From Pisolithus tinctorius (lineage: Eukaryota; Basidiomycota; Agaricomycetes; Boletales; Pisolithaceae), in NCBI GenBank assembly GCA_024663395.1, contig JANFAH010000048.1, positions 461,695 through 525,694 of the forward strand: DNA of 64,000 nucleotides, in the 5' to 3' direction. Under the pieces are notes generated by a model. It searched no databases. It saw only the letters and a program-made list of their open reading frames with translations, and was not told where the DNA came from. Of the stretch, positions 34,197-46,190 are shown one piece after another. The position numbers were made by a program, and so were the translations under genes. Each line of letters opens with the position of its first letter. Position 1 is the first letter of the stretch.

Positions 34197-34832
34197 TACT
34201 TTCCCAGGCGAAGGGGATGGATGGATGAATGAATGTTGTGTGCCTGCCGGGCCGCCCAGGCTATCCCCCGGGACGGCTAGCTAAGTACGTGCTAAGTCAG
34301 TATATTCCGGAAATTTTGCAGGTGGCCGTGCCCACAGCCACTGCAAATGCACGGGTAGCTTGCTGACTAAGCAGAGGACGCGCGCGCGAGAAAGTGAGGG
34401 TCGGGCGACTTGCGGGCTGCACACAACCCTTGCCCGTTGGTCAGTACTTAATTCAAATCTACTGAAAGACACTGTACATATTCCATGTCATTATGCACGA
34501 AATAAATGGGTATTCTGCGAAGAGACCCGCCCAAATTTGCTAGATGAGTGCTAAGTTAACAGACACGGAACATGCTGACATAATATACAATGTCCCTCGA
34601 AGTGAGTGGATAGGATTGAAGGGTTGGCATGGTCTTTGGTGGACACAAACTGCGTGATAGATCTACATACTCCTTTCAGACCTAGATGCCTCATATATTG
34701 GCTGCTATTGCGTCGCCCAGCGGTGACCAGGTCCGTTTACCCGATAACTTCACAGAGACCGTCCCTCCGAGTCCCTCACGATTTTCATTCGGAACGTACT
34801 TGCAGGGAATACATATACATCAGAAGTGGAGG
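34197..34832. repeat. DUF6534 upstream and 3'-flank repeat, unit 2
   Basis: No gene. It contains a degenerate GGCC palindrome at 34242-34260 (46-64 bases before copy 5). The shared 19-mer is at 34576-34594, followed by GGCATGGTCTTTGGTGG, also near 36980. A 3'-flank repeat (34675-34832) lies next to copy 6. The block is repeated as a unit at 36786-37252. Confidence 0.6.
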
Positions 34833-36785
34833 TCAATGGATGCTCGGCAAGGTAGGGATTTCCAACGGTGGTACTTGCGCCTGCTGTTGGTCGCGGATAG
34901 ATTTTCTTGCATTCAGCCTTCCAGAATCACACGCATGGACATGGTCCAAAGGCAATACAGGTCAATGTGAGGTGATGATCAAGTGAAATAAGTAGTGTAC
35001 TTACACGGCTAACATGGAATTCGAGTATGCTATTAACATGGCGAAGTCAACTGAAGAACGAGTGCGACGGAGCATAGTGAACACTAACTTTTGCCTAGAA
35101 TTCCACCCGGTGCGACAGTAAGGTATTTTCCGACCAAATGGGCTTGATAGTACTTCGTCATCCAACGATAATCACTGCGTTGGTGAAATTAAAGCCATAT
35201 GCAAGGTTACTCACAAGTATAGCCATCGCAAGGGAAATCAGGCTGACCGCATGCAAGACAAAGTACGCCGTCCGGTGGTGTCCGCACCCCAGCCGGCCAG
35301 GTTAATAGCTGCAAGTCAATCGATAAAAGTCAATGCTTACAAAGTGATCAGTCCCAATTGAACGAAGACCAAATTGAGTTTCCGAATATGGTTTTCTTTT
35401 CTAAAAGGGGTCGGCAAAGGGCAAGGGTCAATATAATGATAACGACAGACATACCGGAAACGACCACTCAGGGGCGGAGGTAAAAGAATATACTTGTTGT
35501 AATGATCGCATCGCATATTGCGCTTCCCAGAGCGTTGAGCGGCGAGTACTGTTTCGTAAATCCATACTGTGTAGAAACCCAAACTTTTCAAAAAAAACCC
35601 ACGACATACCGGACTGCTGAAGAGAGTATCGATGATGCCAGTGTGGTACCTGTCAATCCCGTGGGTAAGGGGACTAAATTGTTACGAGTGCTGGCTTACA
35701 CCATTCCCAACAATACTTGACAGTTCACGACAGGGATCGATTAACTGACGCTGAAGGGAAGCATATAAAGGACATACCAAGCCCAAAAGCTGAAACGATT
35801 GATCAAAAGGCATCTGAAATTCACGACGAAACTCACCTAGTTGTGCCAGAGACGTGACAAGCTGCTCAGATGTGGGCATCTGTGTTCGTGTCTTCGGAGT
35901 GAAGAGCAAATGAACATACCACTGCACCCGTCAATAGCTTATTCCGATTGCCAACTGCAAGCCCGATGTTAGACGATGTTTGCATAAAGAGGGGCAACTT
36001 TACTTATCCAAACCCTATGGGCATAGAAGCTATCATCCGGCAATGAGAACAGGACAAGAGGTGTAAGAGATATGTCAAACCATTGCACGAAGAATGCGGT
36101 AAAGAGCTGCAAAGAGCTCTGTTTAGTCCTGAATGGAGAGTCAACCATTGGGTGGCACTTACGTTGGCACCAAGGGCACTCTTGAAAAGTAAAGATGGGT
36201 TTTAGTAATACTACTAACAAAGCCCAAATATCCAAGTTACTTACACTCATATACCTGTAATGTCAGCGTCGAACATAGGGATAGGCAGTTGTAAGAGAGA
36301 CCTACCAGGGCACCCCGACCGTACAAGCATACGACGTTTGCCGTCGGCAGACAATCAACTCTCGACAGTAATAGCTCAACAAGGTGATAGTACCAAAGGT
36401 GTCGAGGGCGCTGCGGAGCGACGGGAGTTTATGACGTGGGTGTGAGGCGAAGAATGACACAACATACAAGACAAGGAGGACCTTTGAGGAGTTGACTTAC
36501 TAGCAACAGGAATAAGTAATTGCGACGTACCACAATTTTGAGGAGACGCTTGTCATTCGGGAACGCTGAGAGGTAAAATAGGTACTGGAAAATGGTTACA
36601 CCATACAAACTAGAAAGAGGGTAATCATTTGTCCAACGGCAACGACAGGAAATCGACGTACACTAGCCCGACTGTCGTTGCTGTGAACGACTCTGTGGGA
36701 TCAGAGATGGTTTCGTAGAGCAACGATACTTGCCGATAAGACCGGGTCCCCACCCCGAACCAGCGAACACCTCTGAGGCCGCCAT
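34833..36785 (-). CDS. DUF6534 membrane protein, copy 6
   Basis: Subfamily 1 member. It starts MAASEVFAGSGWGPGLIG. The GC-AG intron rejoins at TTVGLV (the acceptor leaves Ala instead of Gly), followed by LYGVTIFQYLFY and a SAFPNDKRLLKI-type segment. The region after DTFGTITL keeps CRWQTSYACTVGVPW. FFVQ-C-FYAHRVWIS and NRNKLLTGAV are intact. The C-terminal core is SPLNALGSAICDAIITTSIF with LYLRPSVVVSG and KLNLVFVQLGLITL. The tail LNARKSIRDQQQAQVPPLE closes IPTLPSIH. Its near identity to copy 5 in flank and coding parts suggests one of the youngest duplications in the array. Confidence 0.8.
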
Positions 36786-37252
36786 CACTTTTTCCGAGCA
36801 ACAGAAATGAAAGAACGAGTGAACGTTGTGGGCCTGCCAGGCCCCTTCCACTCATCTACACTGCTAGCCGGCTCTGCGGATCGATGGGACTAACTAAGTA
36901 TAGCTATGTCGTAAAACATATGTGCATGCTGTTACGTAGTATTGACATAATATACAATGTCCCTTGCTGGATGGGTTGGTATGGTCTTTGGTGGGTACAA
37001 ACTGCGCTCACAATGCATGTAAGTACGATATCAATAGTCATCCACGCAAAATTCGCAGCATTGCAATGTGTCGGTTATTGCGTGAACCGCTCAAGACAAA
37101 CCTATGTGCATCTGTCATTTGTCCATTCAGGCCCGGATGTCTCGCATATTGGGCGCTAATGCGGTGCCCAGTGATGACCGGGTCGGTCTACCCGAAAACC
37201 TCACTATAGGGTACTTGCGAGGAGTATGTATATACAGCATCATAAGTGGAGT
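36786..37252. repeat. DUF6534 upstream and 3'-flank repeat, unit 3
   Basis: No gene. The GGCCTGCCAGGCC palindrome is at 36831-36843, 46-58 bases before copy 6. The shared 19-mer is at 36943-36961, followed by TGGTCTTTGGTGG. The 3'-flank repeat runs from about 37125 to 37252 next to copy 7. Confidence 0.6.
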
Positions 37253-39237
37253 TTAGCGAATACTCGGTAAAGTGGGAATTTCCAATGGCAGTGCTTGGGC
37301 TTGTTGCTGATCACGGATAGATTTCCTGGCATTCAGCCTTCGCAGCCACATGCATGGGCGTCGCGCAAAGAAAATACAAAGGTAGATATGAGGTCATGAC
37401 CAGGTGAGATAACTGGCATGCTTACACGGCTAGCATGGAATTTGCATATGCTATTAACATGGCAAAGTCAGACGAAGAACGAGTGCAGCAAATCATTGAG
37501 AGCACCAACTCTTGCCCAGGATTGCACCCGGTGCGGCGGTAAAGTATTTTCCAACCAATTGATCTTGAAAATACTTCATGATCCAACGACAGTCACTACG
37601 TTGGTGAAATTAAATTCTACACAAGATCACTCACAAGTATAGTCATTGCAAGGGCACCCATGCTGACCGGCACACAAGGCAAAGTATGCAGCCCGACGGT
37701 TTTCGCGTCCCAGCCGGCCAGGTCAATGGCTGTAGGTCACACAGTAAAAGGTAACACTTACAAGGTAATCAGACCCATCTGAACAAAGACCACATTGAGT
37801 TTTGAATATGATGTTCCTTTCTACAAGTGGTGAGTAAAGAGCAAGAGTCAATGTGAAATACACGACGCTTTCATAATCCCTGCAAATGACAAATAGGAAC
37901 TAGTAACAAGAGACATACCGGAGACGGCCAGTTCGCGAAGGGCGAAGATAGAATAGTACGCTTATTGTAATGATTGCATCGCATATTGCGCCTCCAAGCA
38001 TTGATCGGCGAGAACTGTTTTGTATTTCAGTGTTTGCAGAAATTTTGTTTCACACAACCCATGACATACCAGACTGATAAAGAGAGTACTGATAAGGCCA
38101 GTATGACACCTGTCAGTCCTGGGCGTAAGCGCGTTAAACGCTCGGAAGTGCTAGCTTACGCTGTTCCCAACAATACTTGGCAGTTCAAGGCAAGAATTAG
38201 TTCACTAACGCTGACGGGAGGCATATAAAGAACATACCAAGCCCAAAACCTGATATGATTGATAAAAAGATCTGAACTTGACGAGGAAACTCACCTAATT
38301 GTGTCAGAGCCGTGATAAGCTGTTCAGAGAAAAATATGTATATTCAAGCCTGAGAAATGGGGGGGAAATGAACATACCACTGCACCCGTCAATAGCTTAT
38401 TCCGATCGCCAACTGGAAAACCCACGTCAGACCGTGCTCGCATAAAAAGGGGTTGACTTTACTTATCCAAACCCTATGGGCATAAAAACTATCGTCCGGC
38501 AGTGAGAGCAGGACCAGAGGAATCAGAGATAATATGCCAACCATTGCACGATGAACGCGGTAAAGAACTGTAAACAACTCGTTTTAGTCCTGAATGGGGA
38601 ATCGAACGTCCAGTCCCACTTACGCTAGTACCAAGAGCGCCCTTGAAAAGCGAGATGGGTTCCATTAATACTGCTAACAGTGCTGGAATTTTGAATCTAC
38701 TCACACTCAGATCCCTGAAAAATCTCCGTTGAACATAGGAGCAAGCTGGAATATGGGAGACGTACCAGGGCATCTCGACTGTGCAAGCGTATGACGTTTG
38801 CCATCGGCAGAGTATTAACGCTCGGCAGTTGAAGCTTAGCAGGCGATAGTGTTGAGGGTATCGAGAACGCTGCGGGAGAGTATGTGCCACAGACATAAAG
38901 CGACAAATGGCACAACATACAAGACAAGGAAGACCTTGGAAGAGTCAGCTGACGAGCAGCAGCAATGGATAAGATCTGCGTACTACACTTTGAGGAGACG
39001 CCTGTCATCCGGGAACGCTGGGACGTAGAATAGGTACTGGCAAACGGACACGCCATACAAACTGCAAGGGTGGTAGTCGCTTGACCAACACCTATGATAA
39101 GAGGCGGACGTACCCTAGCCCAACTGTGATTCCTAGTACGAACAACTCGATGGGATCAGAGTAGGTTCGGTGAAGCAGCGATACTTGCCAATAAAACCGG
39201 GCCCCCACCTCACACCGAAGGGTACGACCGACGACAT
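37253..39237 (-). CDS. DUF6534 membrane protein, copy 7
   Basis: Subfamily 1 member. It starts MSSVVPFGVRWGPGFIG, then the GC-AG intron and GITVGLG, LYGVSVCQYLFYVPAFPDD. The region around the third helix reads TLDTLNTIAC-like and keeps CRWQTSYACTVEMPW. LFKGALGTS, then FIVQ-C-FYAHRVWIS, where Ile replaces the usual Phe/Val, are present. The C-terminal core and NVVFVQMGLITL follow. The tail LNARKSIRDQQQAQALPLE closes IPTLPSIR before TAA (other copies use TGA or TAA). The start motif MSSVVPFG resembles copy 2 (MSEVVPAG) more than copies 4-6. Confidence 0.77.
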
Positions 39238-39653
39238 CACCGTTCAAGTGTTCCCCCAAGTGGCAGGCCAGTCTGGCCCACAAAAGGTACTGGTCTTATG
39301 AGTGGCTAAAGCACTTGTGGGAATTTAGGGGTGACGGGTCTAGTCTAGCCCGACTAATTGGTCATGACAAACTCATCGCAAAAAGTGACAGCTCTCCCTT
39401 TTTGGGAGAAATGACCAGGTCTTTGTATGTTCCTGGTCAACTCTGTTGGGCTGGAGACTACTCCAGTGCACAGTGTTGTCTGCTAGAAAAGCATAGAAAA
39501 CCGTCTCACAAAAGCTCCACACTAAATCGGTTCGCACAAGATACGGTCTAGAGAACCATGCAACCAGTTGTCCTTACATTGCTGGAGAGCGGAGGAGGGG
39601 GTTCTCCCAGAGAAGTATATATATACTGTTTACATCAAACCGAGATTGCAGGT
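39238..39653. other. Spacer between copy 7 and pseudogene copy 8
   Basis: No gene. A palindromic GGCAGGCCAGTCTGGCC lies at 39262-39278, 25-41 bases before copy 7. The block 39448-39550 matches 25258-25370. A TATATATATA run at about 39619 belongs to the 3' flank shared by the family. Confidence 0.5.
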
Positions 39654-41169
39654 CGGTGAATACTCGGTAGGGTTGGAACGTCCAACGGCGGTACTTAGGT
39701 CTGTTGCTCATCGAGGATAAATTTCCTTGCGTGGCATGTGAGTGTTATCTGAGGAAATGAGCAGTACGTTACACAGCTAGCAGGGAGTCCGAGTATGCAT
39801 TGATAGGGCAAAGTCAACTGAAGCAGTGACAATCGTGGAGGGTGCTGACTTTTGCTCTTCATGATACCCGATGTAGTAGTAGCAGTTTCGTAACATTTCA
39901 GCTTGCCAGGTTAATAGGTGGGGACTTGTCACAAAAGGTGATACTCACAGGGCGATCAGGGCCGCCGAACAAAGACAAAATCGAGTTTTTGAATATGATT
40001 GTCTTTCCTAAGAGGGATAGGTAAAGAGCAAGGTCAACGTAAAAACACACGATTTCATAATCGCTGTACACCGAAGAAGACCAGCTCGGAAGGGCGAGGG
40101 TAGAAGAATACACTGGCCGTAAGGATCGCATCACATACTTCACTTCCCAGAGAATTGACTCGTTGTATTGTTCCACGTGTCCACACTATATAGGAAGATC
40201 ATGATCCAAGCGACCCATGACATACCGGACTGCCAATGAGGGTGCCGTATGTCAACGCCAGGTGTAAGCAGGTGAGATGCTTGCGGTTTCCAACTTACGC
40301 CACTCCCAACAATGCTTGATGGTTCAGGGCAGAGTTTAGTCAACTGATCTAACTAATAGGGGAAAAATGAATTTAACTACCCGACTCACCCAGTCGTACT
40401 AGCGCAACGATAAGCCATCCCGAGAAAACGTCTATCCATGTCTGCGGTATGAAGAACAGATAAACGTACCACAGCACCCGTCAATAGCTCGTTCCGATTA
40501 GGCGAAGCTGGCAAAAGACAGCGACATCCCTTACTTATCCAAACCCTGTGGACACAAAAGCTGTCGTGTGGTGTTGAGGACACGAGAAGATGTGTAGGAA
40601 ATGTTACATACCATTGTACGAAGGATGGGACCAAAAACTGTAGAGAGGAGCTTATAGCCCGGAATAGAGAACTAAGGTGGTCAGATCGCACCTACGCTGG
40701 TACCAAGGGCCGTCTTGTAAAGTAAAGATGCTTCCACGAACGTTATTAACAAACGATGCACTCGCAGAAGATTGTTACCTACACACAAATCCTTTCAAAT
40801 CCTGCATCGAGCATGGGGACAGGCGGTAACAAGGGGAGCGTACCAGGGCATCTCAAGCGTGCAAGCGTACGTCGTTTTCCGTGGACAGGTTATGGACATT
40901 CGACAGTAACGAGAATAATGTGAATTAAGAGTTCACGTCACAAGCACAAGGCGACAAATGACACAACATACAAGACCTTTTCAGAGTCAGCTGACAGGTA
41001 GTAGGAACGCATGGAACCGGCATACTGCGCTTTTGAGGAGACGATTGTCATTCGGGAACGATAACAGGCGGACCCACGCTACACCGACTGTTATTCCTGT
41101 GAACAACTCGGTGGCATCAGGGCAACGAATCACGACACTTGCCAATTAGGCTGGCACCATCTCTGGCAT
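39654..41169 (-). pseudogene. DUF6534 copy 8, degenerate
   Basis: The gene order and several exons match subfamily 1: the GCAAGT intron-1 donor after LIG, FVQ-C-FCVHRVWISK, NRNELLTGAV and a recognisable C-terminal core. It is broken in several ways. The start region is shortened, so that ATG GTG CCA GCC meets TAA at once. The segment for the LDTxGTITL helix (about 40890-40950) is deleted. The tail acquires an early TAA (39695-39697) while the original stop has become CGA. The locus is shorter (1.5 kb) than its relatives (1.9-2.0 kb). It marks the right end of the array. Confidence 0.75.
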
Positions 41170-41718
41170 TTCCCTCAGGCAAAACAAGCAGCTAGCAGGA
41201 ATACACTAAGTGCCAGCGTGAGGTCTTGAGCCACGGGGTTTAAAGATCGTGTGCCGCGGCGCACGCCGACAGTTGATGGGAGGGATGAGCACTATGAGTC
41301 CTTAGTGTCCGATATCGAGTATAGAAGTAACTTGATGTAGGGTAGTACAGTTCCCCCACGGTATTACAAGAATCCAACCACCGCCTTCTCGTTGACGGCT
41401 TTATACAACGCTGAACAGATTTCAGCCAGATGTCGATCATGGGCCCATTCTCTGTATCTTTAACGGTCCATAGCTTTGCCTCAGCCGTGAGCCCAGCCTC
41501 GCAGGAGCGTATTGACCTCAGCATCGAATGAATGTGTCACATTCCGTCCAATGTCCATTATTATATGAGTTGTACAAAAAAAAGGAAAAGTGGTAGAGAA
41601 AGGGAAGTAATCAGCCAGCACCAGTGAGGCCTTGAGGACTGTATAGGGACAGGTGCACCCAGTCTTCAAAACCTGTCTTAAGGGGTCTATCCATCCCTGG
41701 GACAGAGTAATGGCACAT
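41170..41718. other. Spacer before the OSBP gene
   Basis: No supported gene. An open minus-strand frame (41240-41524) has no recognisable motif. Confidence 0.45.
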
Positions 41719-43506
41719 TTAAGCCTGAGGCCCGTTGTTCAGGTACACATATCCATCTTCCGTGGGTGGATTAGCAGAGAACAATCTGCCAAGGCGCTCA
41801 TCTGAAAACATCTACATCAGAAGAGGGACGAAGAGTCAATGGCAATGCTTATCAACTCACACGCAGGACAACTTTCGATATGCCTGAAGTGCTTAAGCTC
41901 CCACTTCGTTCCTGCTGCGACCTCATCCCGCCGTCTTTGTCTTTGCTCATTCTTGATTATCAAACGTTAGTTGATCAGAGTTCAGAAATGCAAGTACTTC
42001 CTTACCTCAATCCTGCTCTTATCTTTAGCTGCAGTCTCGAAATCACCTTCTCTGATGCCTTTTGCAACGACGCTCCACAACCGCCTGCTCTCCCACTCGC
42101 CTTGCTCTGTGATGGGAGCGACGGTGACTTCCTCTTTGGGGGTAGTCACGTCGTGGAAGACAGCACCAATACGAGTGTCCCGCGACGTTGTGTGCCAAGT
42201 CCCTTCGATCACGTGGGGCTGGCGGTAGAGGTGGGGCGGCGGTGTCACGGTAGCTTTGAACGAATGGGACTTTCCAGAGAAATATCCCTTTCCTTTGTAT
42301 TCAATCTACATTTGCGGGATCATCGATCAACGGGGCGTTTACGCAAAGCGCAGAAAAATCATACCTGAGACAACCAGCCCGAAGAGCTCTGAATGTAACT
42401 GGTATCGGTGAGTTCGATATAGGGCGAGCCATACCATAGCCCATCAATGCGAAGGCGGGGAAGGGTGATCAGGTACTCCTCAACGTCACCCGACGGAAGC
42501 CTAACGGTCAGAACGGCATGGCCGACCTGCTTGACGATAATACTTCCACCTGTAGATCACATTGAAGGGTTCAGCGCTACACGAGTGCAAGTATTGAGAG
42601 TAAGTACCGCTGAAACTAGTCTTCTGAGCATTGTGGCCGGTGAGGACGACACCCTTTGCCTCGTTGGCAATACGGTAGGCAGTGATCGGAGGGTGGTGGG
42701 AAACTTGCTCCACAACTAAGGTGGTCTTCCCGCCACGCCCCGCAGTGTCGGGCCAGTACCCATAGAATAATCTAAATTGTGCGATATATGTGAAACTTGC
42801 ATTTAAGGAGTCATGTGGGTTGACTTACTCGCCGAGAACGGGATTCAAGGGTCTTTCAAAACACCTGAGATAATCTGCGGTCGATAAGAGTGATTCGGCT
42901 TACTTCTTTTCAGATCCCATGGACTCGTTCCGTGAAGTATATTGGCCCTTAAGGGTACTCTGTCGGGCATCAGCATCAACACAGATCACCAAAGCAAAAG
43001 AGGGAAATTAATTACAATAAACCATTTGAGCACCGCCAATGCACGTTCTTCCTCACTCATGCCGTCCGCGATCTTTGCAAACAGCTCGGGACGTTCACAC
43101 CAGTAAGCTGACGGCACGGATAAGAGATGGGGGATAACACGTTTTCTCGAAAATTCTCGTACCCGGAAATTCGGTGAGCGAAGTGGGTGAAAGAATGAAC
43201 GGCGGGGCCGTCATGGACGATAGATCGCCAGTAAACCCCGCAAGCCTGTATTGCGATACAAGGGGTAGAGGGAGGAGAGAACACGTTCAGTCATCTCCAT
43301 ACTGAAACTGGTAGTTCGGCGTAGTACGAACGATTTCAGAAATGATGCCCAACTGCCCTTCTGGGCTGCAGGAACGGCCTATGGAGTGACGGAGCGATGG
43401 AGTGCGATCGGGAATTCAACATACATGCATGTTTGCGTTTACGTGGGTTACGGGGAGAACGAACAATATGCTCTGATGAACTTGCCTCGCCAGGTTGTTC
43501 AGACAT
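41719..43506 (-). CDS. Oxysterol-binding protein, Osh4/Kes1-like
   Basis: This cytosolic lipid-transfer protein of the OSBP-related family exchanges sterol or phosphoinositide between membranes. It starts MSEQPGEASSSEHI and, after splicing, reads AVPAAQKGSWASFLKS. Then come SMTAPPFILSPTSLTEFP, AYWCERPELFAKIADG, EEERALAVLKWF and the lipid-binding motif PLNPVLGE. The signature EQVSHHPPITAYRIANEAKG is complete, with the two His residues that bind phosphoinositide phosphate. It continues VVLTGHNAQKTSFSG, SIIVKQVGHAVLTVRLPSGD, LRIDGLWYGSPYIELTDTSY and GKGYFSGKSHSFKATV. The C terminus has WELKHFRHIESCPAYERLGR and NPPTEDGYVYLNNGPQA. No PH or ankyrin domain is visible, so it is the short class. The exact first-intron donor is uncertain. 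It lies head-to-tail after UBC7. Confidence 0.9.
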
Positions 43507-43765
43507 TCTGGATAGGTTCTTGGGGAGTTTGCAAACTATTAGCTGAAATGTTTGTGGTCGACCAGCAAGGTGGTCACAGCTGTCGGGAGGGTTACCACTT
43601 GCTCCCTTGATCACGTGAGCCACACCCCAAACCTGGACAGTCCTCAAAAAACTGATAAACCAAGAAAGTGCATGAATCAAGACAACTACTGTGACAGATG
43701 GCAGATATACACTAATGTGGTGTTGGAATTGAGGTGGCACAGTTGGAAATGCAACGAAAAATATG

Positions 43766-44690
43766 CTAATCCCACGCTGCTTCTGCAGACTGGCGAACTA
43801 GTCGCCGCACTTTCTTCTTGTAAGCTGTAGCAAACGGCATTAAAACCTGGGATAAGTCCAAAGACAGGGCTGCAAGCTTACCGGCTAGGTCATTGCGGAT
43901 CTCCTTCGCGGCATCGACGTTGGCGGGACTATCAGTGTTGGGAGTGTCAGAAGACAAGAGAGAGATAACGCTGATGAGCTGTAATAGCAACAGACATCAA
44001 TCGAAGAGACGTGCTAAAGTAATCAGACACACGATAGTCTCCACTGTATGAACGGGCAGCCATCTTTCACTTGCATCTTCATAACCGTACTGATCTTCCC
44101 CAGGGGCATGCTAGCAAAACCATCGGGAGTCATGAGCCGCACATGCATGCCAGAAGTGTGATCTCAGTCTTACAAGAATTGAAATACAGACATCACCGTT
44201 AGGGTAGACTATCCCAAGTAGGTTAGGACTCATGTAGCACGACCTGGCGAGAGACATACTGTTAGGGTGCCACATTGGCGTGATAAATCGCATCTTGGGG
44301 GGTTGCAATGGGTACTCTGGCGGAAAGGAAAGTCGAGTCTTAAGGATACCACCCTCACTGAAGAATTCGTTCAGATAAGCTCGAAGACCGTAAATATGAA
44401 ACGATACACACTAGAGGGTATCAGGTGGTCTGACGACAAGTCGTCAGCGATTGTCGTAGGCGATCTGGAATGGCACGCACCCGATAATCACGATTTCCCA
44501 CTCGTAGAGATTGTCATCATCAACAAGCCCTTTGACGCCAATTCTGTCAGGCTTCTGTTGAAGATCGATGCTATTGAGAAACGCTAACCATACCTGCAGA
44601 GAAGCCCTGCACTGGACGCTTGGTTAGCTCTTGAAGTTGTCTACGGAGAAGTAGCGAATTGGACGGTTGAGGAGTCGAGGACTTCGACAT
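43766..44690 (-). CDS. UBC7: UBC7/UBE2G-type ubiquitin-conjugating enzyme
   Basis: This E2 enzyme has the acidic-loop insertion of the UBC7/UBE2G class, which works in ER-associated degradation. It starts [20 protein letters not shown], then [20 protein letters not shown] and YEWEIVIIG. Spliced exons give [32 protein letters not shown] and [11 protein letters not shown] with the catalytic Cys. The acidic loop is [20 protein letters not shown], then [20 protein letters not shown] and [17 protein letters not shown]. The last exon [18 protein letters not shown] completes the C-terminal helix. Six or so short introns. A shortened PPDT-type segment between IIG and EGG is unclear at the splice level. 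It is flanked by a DUF6533 gene 183 bases upstream and OSBP downstream, all on the minus strand. Confidence 0.9.
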
Positions 44691-44872
44691 GGCTCGCGAC
44701 GAGAGCGCCGAGATCGCTGAGGACTGTCAAGATCGAACTCTGAAAGGGAGACTACATTTGAAAGGCTGCCCCAGCCGCTTCAATATCGAACGTGATCGTG
44801 CGAACTACACTTTCAATGCTTCCTTACGATAAGATAATACATAATTATCGCTACAGCTGGCAATGCGTGGAT

Positions 44873-46190
44873 TTAGTCGGATCGAGACTGCCTCGTCGAC
44901 TCGCTCTCGAGGCCAATATCGATATGGCTCGTAAGCAGGATACCTCCGTCAGTATACTCAGTCCCCCTCGGTATCGACAATTGCGCCATGTTTAAGATGA
45001 GACGGCTTCCCTACACTCGGTCATGTAGCTGGAGCGAAAAAAAGACGCGTCGTTGCACTTACACACGCTGAATGCATCGTTCCGGTCCAACTGTGTCGCG
45101 AAGAATAATCATCAAACCAAGCAGTAGATATAAGGGAGACCAAGTGCGTACAAGAACATAACAAGTGGCGGCCAGCCCACCAACTTGACGATCACGAACG
45201 AACAACCAAGTAATGCTTAAGCAAGTTGAGCTGCCTCCACAAGAAATTTCCACGACGTACACACCAAGCATTAATAGGTACGCAAGGGTCCCGTCTCGAG
45301 TGAGCATCGTCACAACCGGGAGTTTTGAAAACCCTGCTCTGACTATAGCATAACGCTTCAGTAGAGTCATGGTAATCAGGGTGCTCTCTGTGACCAATGA
45401 GAACACACTGAGAATTTTTGTTGATTGCACCCAGTCTCCAAAGGATAACGAGCTCACCCATGGACTTTGCTTATGGGTAAAATAGGAAACAGAATACACG
45501 CTTCATCGCAATCCAGAAGGTACCGCGACAGCAGGGTGAGAAAAGCACACGAGGCTTCCGCCGAAATCAAACAACCGAGCAAGAGCGTCACCCAAAGTTG
45601 CCGCCCGAACAGAGCATAAACTATGAATAGCAAAAGTTTCGAGTTCAGAATGTCGAACAGTGCGTGTCATACACCTACCTCTGAAAGCCAAGATGAATTC
45701 TACTGCAATACTTGTGAAAAGCACCAAACCAATCATAGACATGTGCCAGATTTTGCATAGAGTGTAAAGTGTGCTTCCAGACACCATGTGCGACAATACG
45801 TATTGGGTAGATCTGACGTGCGGTAAGTCTTAGTAGAACGCAAAAATGATTCGAAGAATTCTGTCACTCGCATTTGTGCAAACAACGGTATGTACCGCAG
45901 GAACAGGTATAACCATTTGAAGGTACACCCTGCCCTCATTCTGGAAGCGGTGATGAGCTTTGGTATGAACGACTGGTTCGGATACTGGTGTCCTCACGGC
46001 CATATGTAGCGGACTTCATTCTCCAGAGTCGACACACAATCCCATGACAAAATAGATAATGCAGCGACTGCAACTCATCGGTTAGAAACCGTCAGATGTC
46101 ATGGAAATTCGGTGAAGAAAGCACACCACTGTGGTAGTAGACGTCACGGATAGCTTTGGCGTAATTCGTAAACGGGTCTGGAGATCCCAT
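44873..46190 (-). CDS. DUF6533 membrane protein, diverged copy
   Basis: Member of the DUF6533 family. It starts MGSPDPFTNYAKAIRDVYYH and after the first intron reads VAALSILSWDCVSTLENEVR and YIWP, the family's defining helix with the acidic/W motif. An exon with MRAGCTFKWLYLFLRYIPLF is typical, as is VEFILAFR. Then come FGRQLWVTLLLGCLISAEAS, ESTLITMTLLKRYAIVRAGF and RDGTLAYLLMLG. The C-terminal exon begins GSRLILNMAQLSI and ends ILLTSHIDIGLESES...RSD before TAA. Exon order matches the two neighbouring copies, but sequence similarity is lower, so this is an older duplicate. Confidence 0.8.

Noticed and set aside
4171..41300. CRISPR-like or other prokaryotic regular repeats
   Set aside because: Repeats in the window are tandem gene duplications and their flanks; no short regularly spaced direct repeats were found, and introns show a eukaryotic genome.
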